The position numbers and the translations under genes were made by a program. Positions 62,701 to 64,000 of a stretch of DNA of 64,000 nt are shown here, in pieces. The stretch's first letter is position 1, and each line of letters opens with the position of its first letter. Location: assembly GCA_027886175.1 (NCBI GenBank), contig JAJNNQ010000075.1, positions 32,022,501-32,086,500 on the forward strand, read 5' to 3'. The notes under the pieces are model-generated. The model searched no databases. It had not been told where the DNA came from and saw only the letters and a program-made list of their open reading frames with translations. The stretch comes from Phylloscopus collybita (Eukaryota > Chordata > Aves > Passeriformes > Phylloscopidae).

Positions 62701-64000
62701 TTTTAATTGTTTTGTGTTTGACCTGAACAGATATAATAAACACCTTACAAGAATCAATGGGCTGTACAGAACGTTCTTGTTTGATTCACAAGGCTTCATT
62801 TGGAGTTATGGGAAGCTAAAGAAAGGGCTCTGATCAGTCATTTCCTTCTTACTTTTTTTTTTTCAATATATATTAACAATGAAGGTACTAAGTTTCACAG
62901 CCTGAAGAATTCAATAATTTAAATAAGATCAACAAAGTCACTAAGATAACTGTGAAAAGTGACCAAAACCTGAAAAAAAAGGACAAGAAAGCAACAGAGA
63001 AATACTGTATCTCATTATTTTTCTGTGTTTTTAATGGACAATTCAGAGCTATGACAATCTAAAAAAAATGGAGTATCTTAAGCAAAAGAGTAACAGTCAA
63101 ACCCACTGTTGGGTTTGTGTATTCCCAACTCATTTTTGCATGTTGCTTTACAGATGATAATAGATAGCATCATATTTCACACACAAAAGACATAGGTGCC
63201 TACTTTTTTTTACATAAGACCTGTGTGCAAAAGGAATTTTTCAGATTTTCTGGACACTTTTATGAGATGTCTGAGCTCTACCCAAACCTTGAATCCAAAA
63301 GGGAATTATTTCAATATCAGGAGTCTCCTCCAGCAGGGCAGCAGCTCAGTACAGGTGTGTTGCATGATCAGTAGGCCATGAACAGGAGATGCCATTCCTC
63401 TGAATCTCAGAGGCAGCTCTCCCCTTTATCTTGGCCTGTGGAGCACCCTAGTCAGAGAGGCAACTGCGCACAGAGCCAAAGGCAAACAGTAATTGCCGCT
63501 TTTGATACGCTGGGAAGTGACAGAAAGTTGCAAGGCCTGTCAACCTTCTTTGGTGAGCCAGCAAACACTGTGGTGCTCGACAGCCCTGCTTGCTGCTTAA
63601 AGCTGAGAGCAAGTCCCAAGGTGCTGCAGAGGCTGCCTGGCTCTGCTCTTGAGTGGCATATCCTGAGATGCCAGCGGGCACTCAGCGCCAGCCTGCGCTA
63701 GGAAATGCTCTGCTCCTCACCACATCTTCCCCCAGAGAGCAAGTCATACAGTCTCATGTAAATAATGCATTTGAAGATTACTTTTATAGCAGGAATCTGC
63801 TCTGATCAAACTAAATTTTTGCTTCATGAAGTATTAATTCACACGGGGATTCCATTTTTTCTCAAAACTTTCAGTGATCATACTGCATATTCTTCAAAGT
63901 TGACCTTACAGAAATATTTTGGTGCTCTGTTGTAAATGACCTAACCTGCTTCCTCTTGGCCACTTTAATGAAGCTTAATGAAAATATCTCTTCACCTATA
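59750..64000. other. Intergenic DNA to window end, no gene recognised
   Basis: AT-rich unique sequence apart from the GAAA/GAAG microsatellite. A GC-richer block at 63370-63710 contains overlapping reading frames on both strands (107 and 77 codons) that match no family I know. Confidence 0.7.
60219..60300. repeat. (GAAAGAAG)n / (GAAA)n purine microsatellite
   Basis: About 80 bases of pure purine on the plus strand: roughly seven GAAAGAAG units followed by (GAAA)5. Long mirror-symmetric purine tracts can adopt triplex (H-DNA) structure. The phenylalanine/serine/leucine-rich minus-strand frames here are artefacts. Confidence 0.95.

Overview
The window looks like vertebrate nuclear DNA, most likely from a bird and probably a songbird (passerine). 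The reasons are the AT-rich, gene-poor background, CR1 retrotransposon fragments (one with the typical ATTCTGTG-type tail), and two LTR-like blocks resembling endogenous retrovirus LTRs of passerines. There is no bacterial-style gene organisation. Nearly all open reading frames are short and unrelated to known proteins.

One protein-coding gene is clear. On the minus strand, 10471-11049 is the first coding exon of KCNB2, the voltage-gated potassium channel subunit Kv2.2. It encodes the first 193 residues: cytoplasmic N-terminus, T1 tetramerisation domain and the linker towards S1. A splice donor follows at 10470. The large exon for the transmembrane domains and C-terminus is not present, so it must lie beyond the left edge. 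A 5'UTR segment (11050-11153), a strong acceptor and a likely branch point precede the start codon.

About 16.5 kb upstream on the same strand, a strong CpG island (about 27400-28400) contains a near-perfect splice donor at 27678. I infer that this is the KCNB2 promoter and non-coding first exon. Immediately upstream is an unusual GC-core/CA-spacer minisatellite with 11 core copies (28457-29125).

Layout: 1-10470, left part of intron 2; 10471-11153, exon 2; 11154-27678, intron 1, holding an antisense-oriented CR1 fragment (about 14380-15195), a CR1 3' end (about 17141-17386) and a solo LTR with a near-matching 5-bp target duplication (20441-21173); 27679 to about 28000, predicted exon 1; 28457-29125, minisatellite; 29130-64000, apparently intergenic DNA upstream of the gene, with an LTR-like block (about 35673-36315), a CR1 3' end (59331-59749) and several microsatellites. 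I found no RNA gene, CRISPR array or second protein-coding gene, and no evidence of a wholly new biological system. The most interesting items are the minisatellite beside the promoter, the possible upstream reading-frame control of KCNB2, and the LTR in intron 1.
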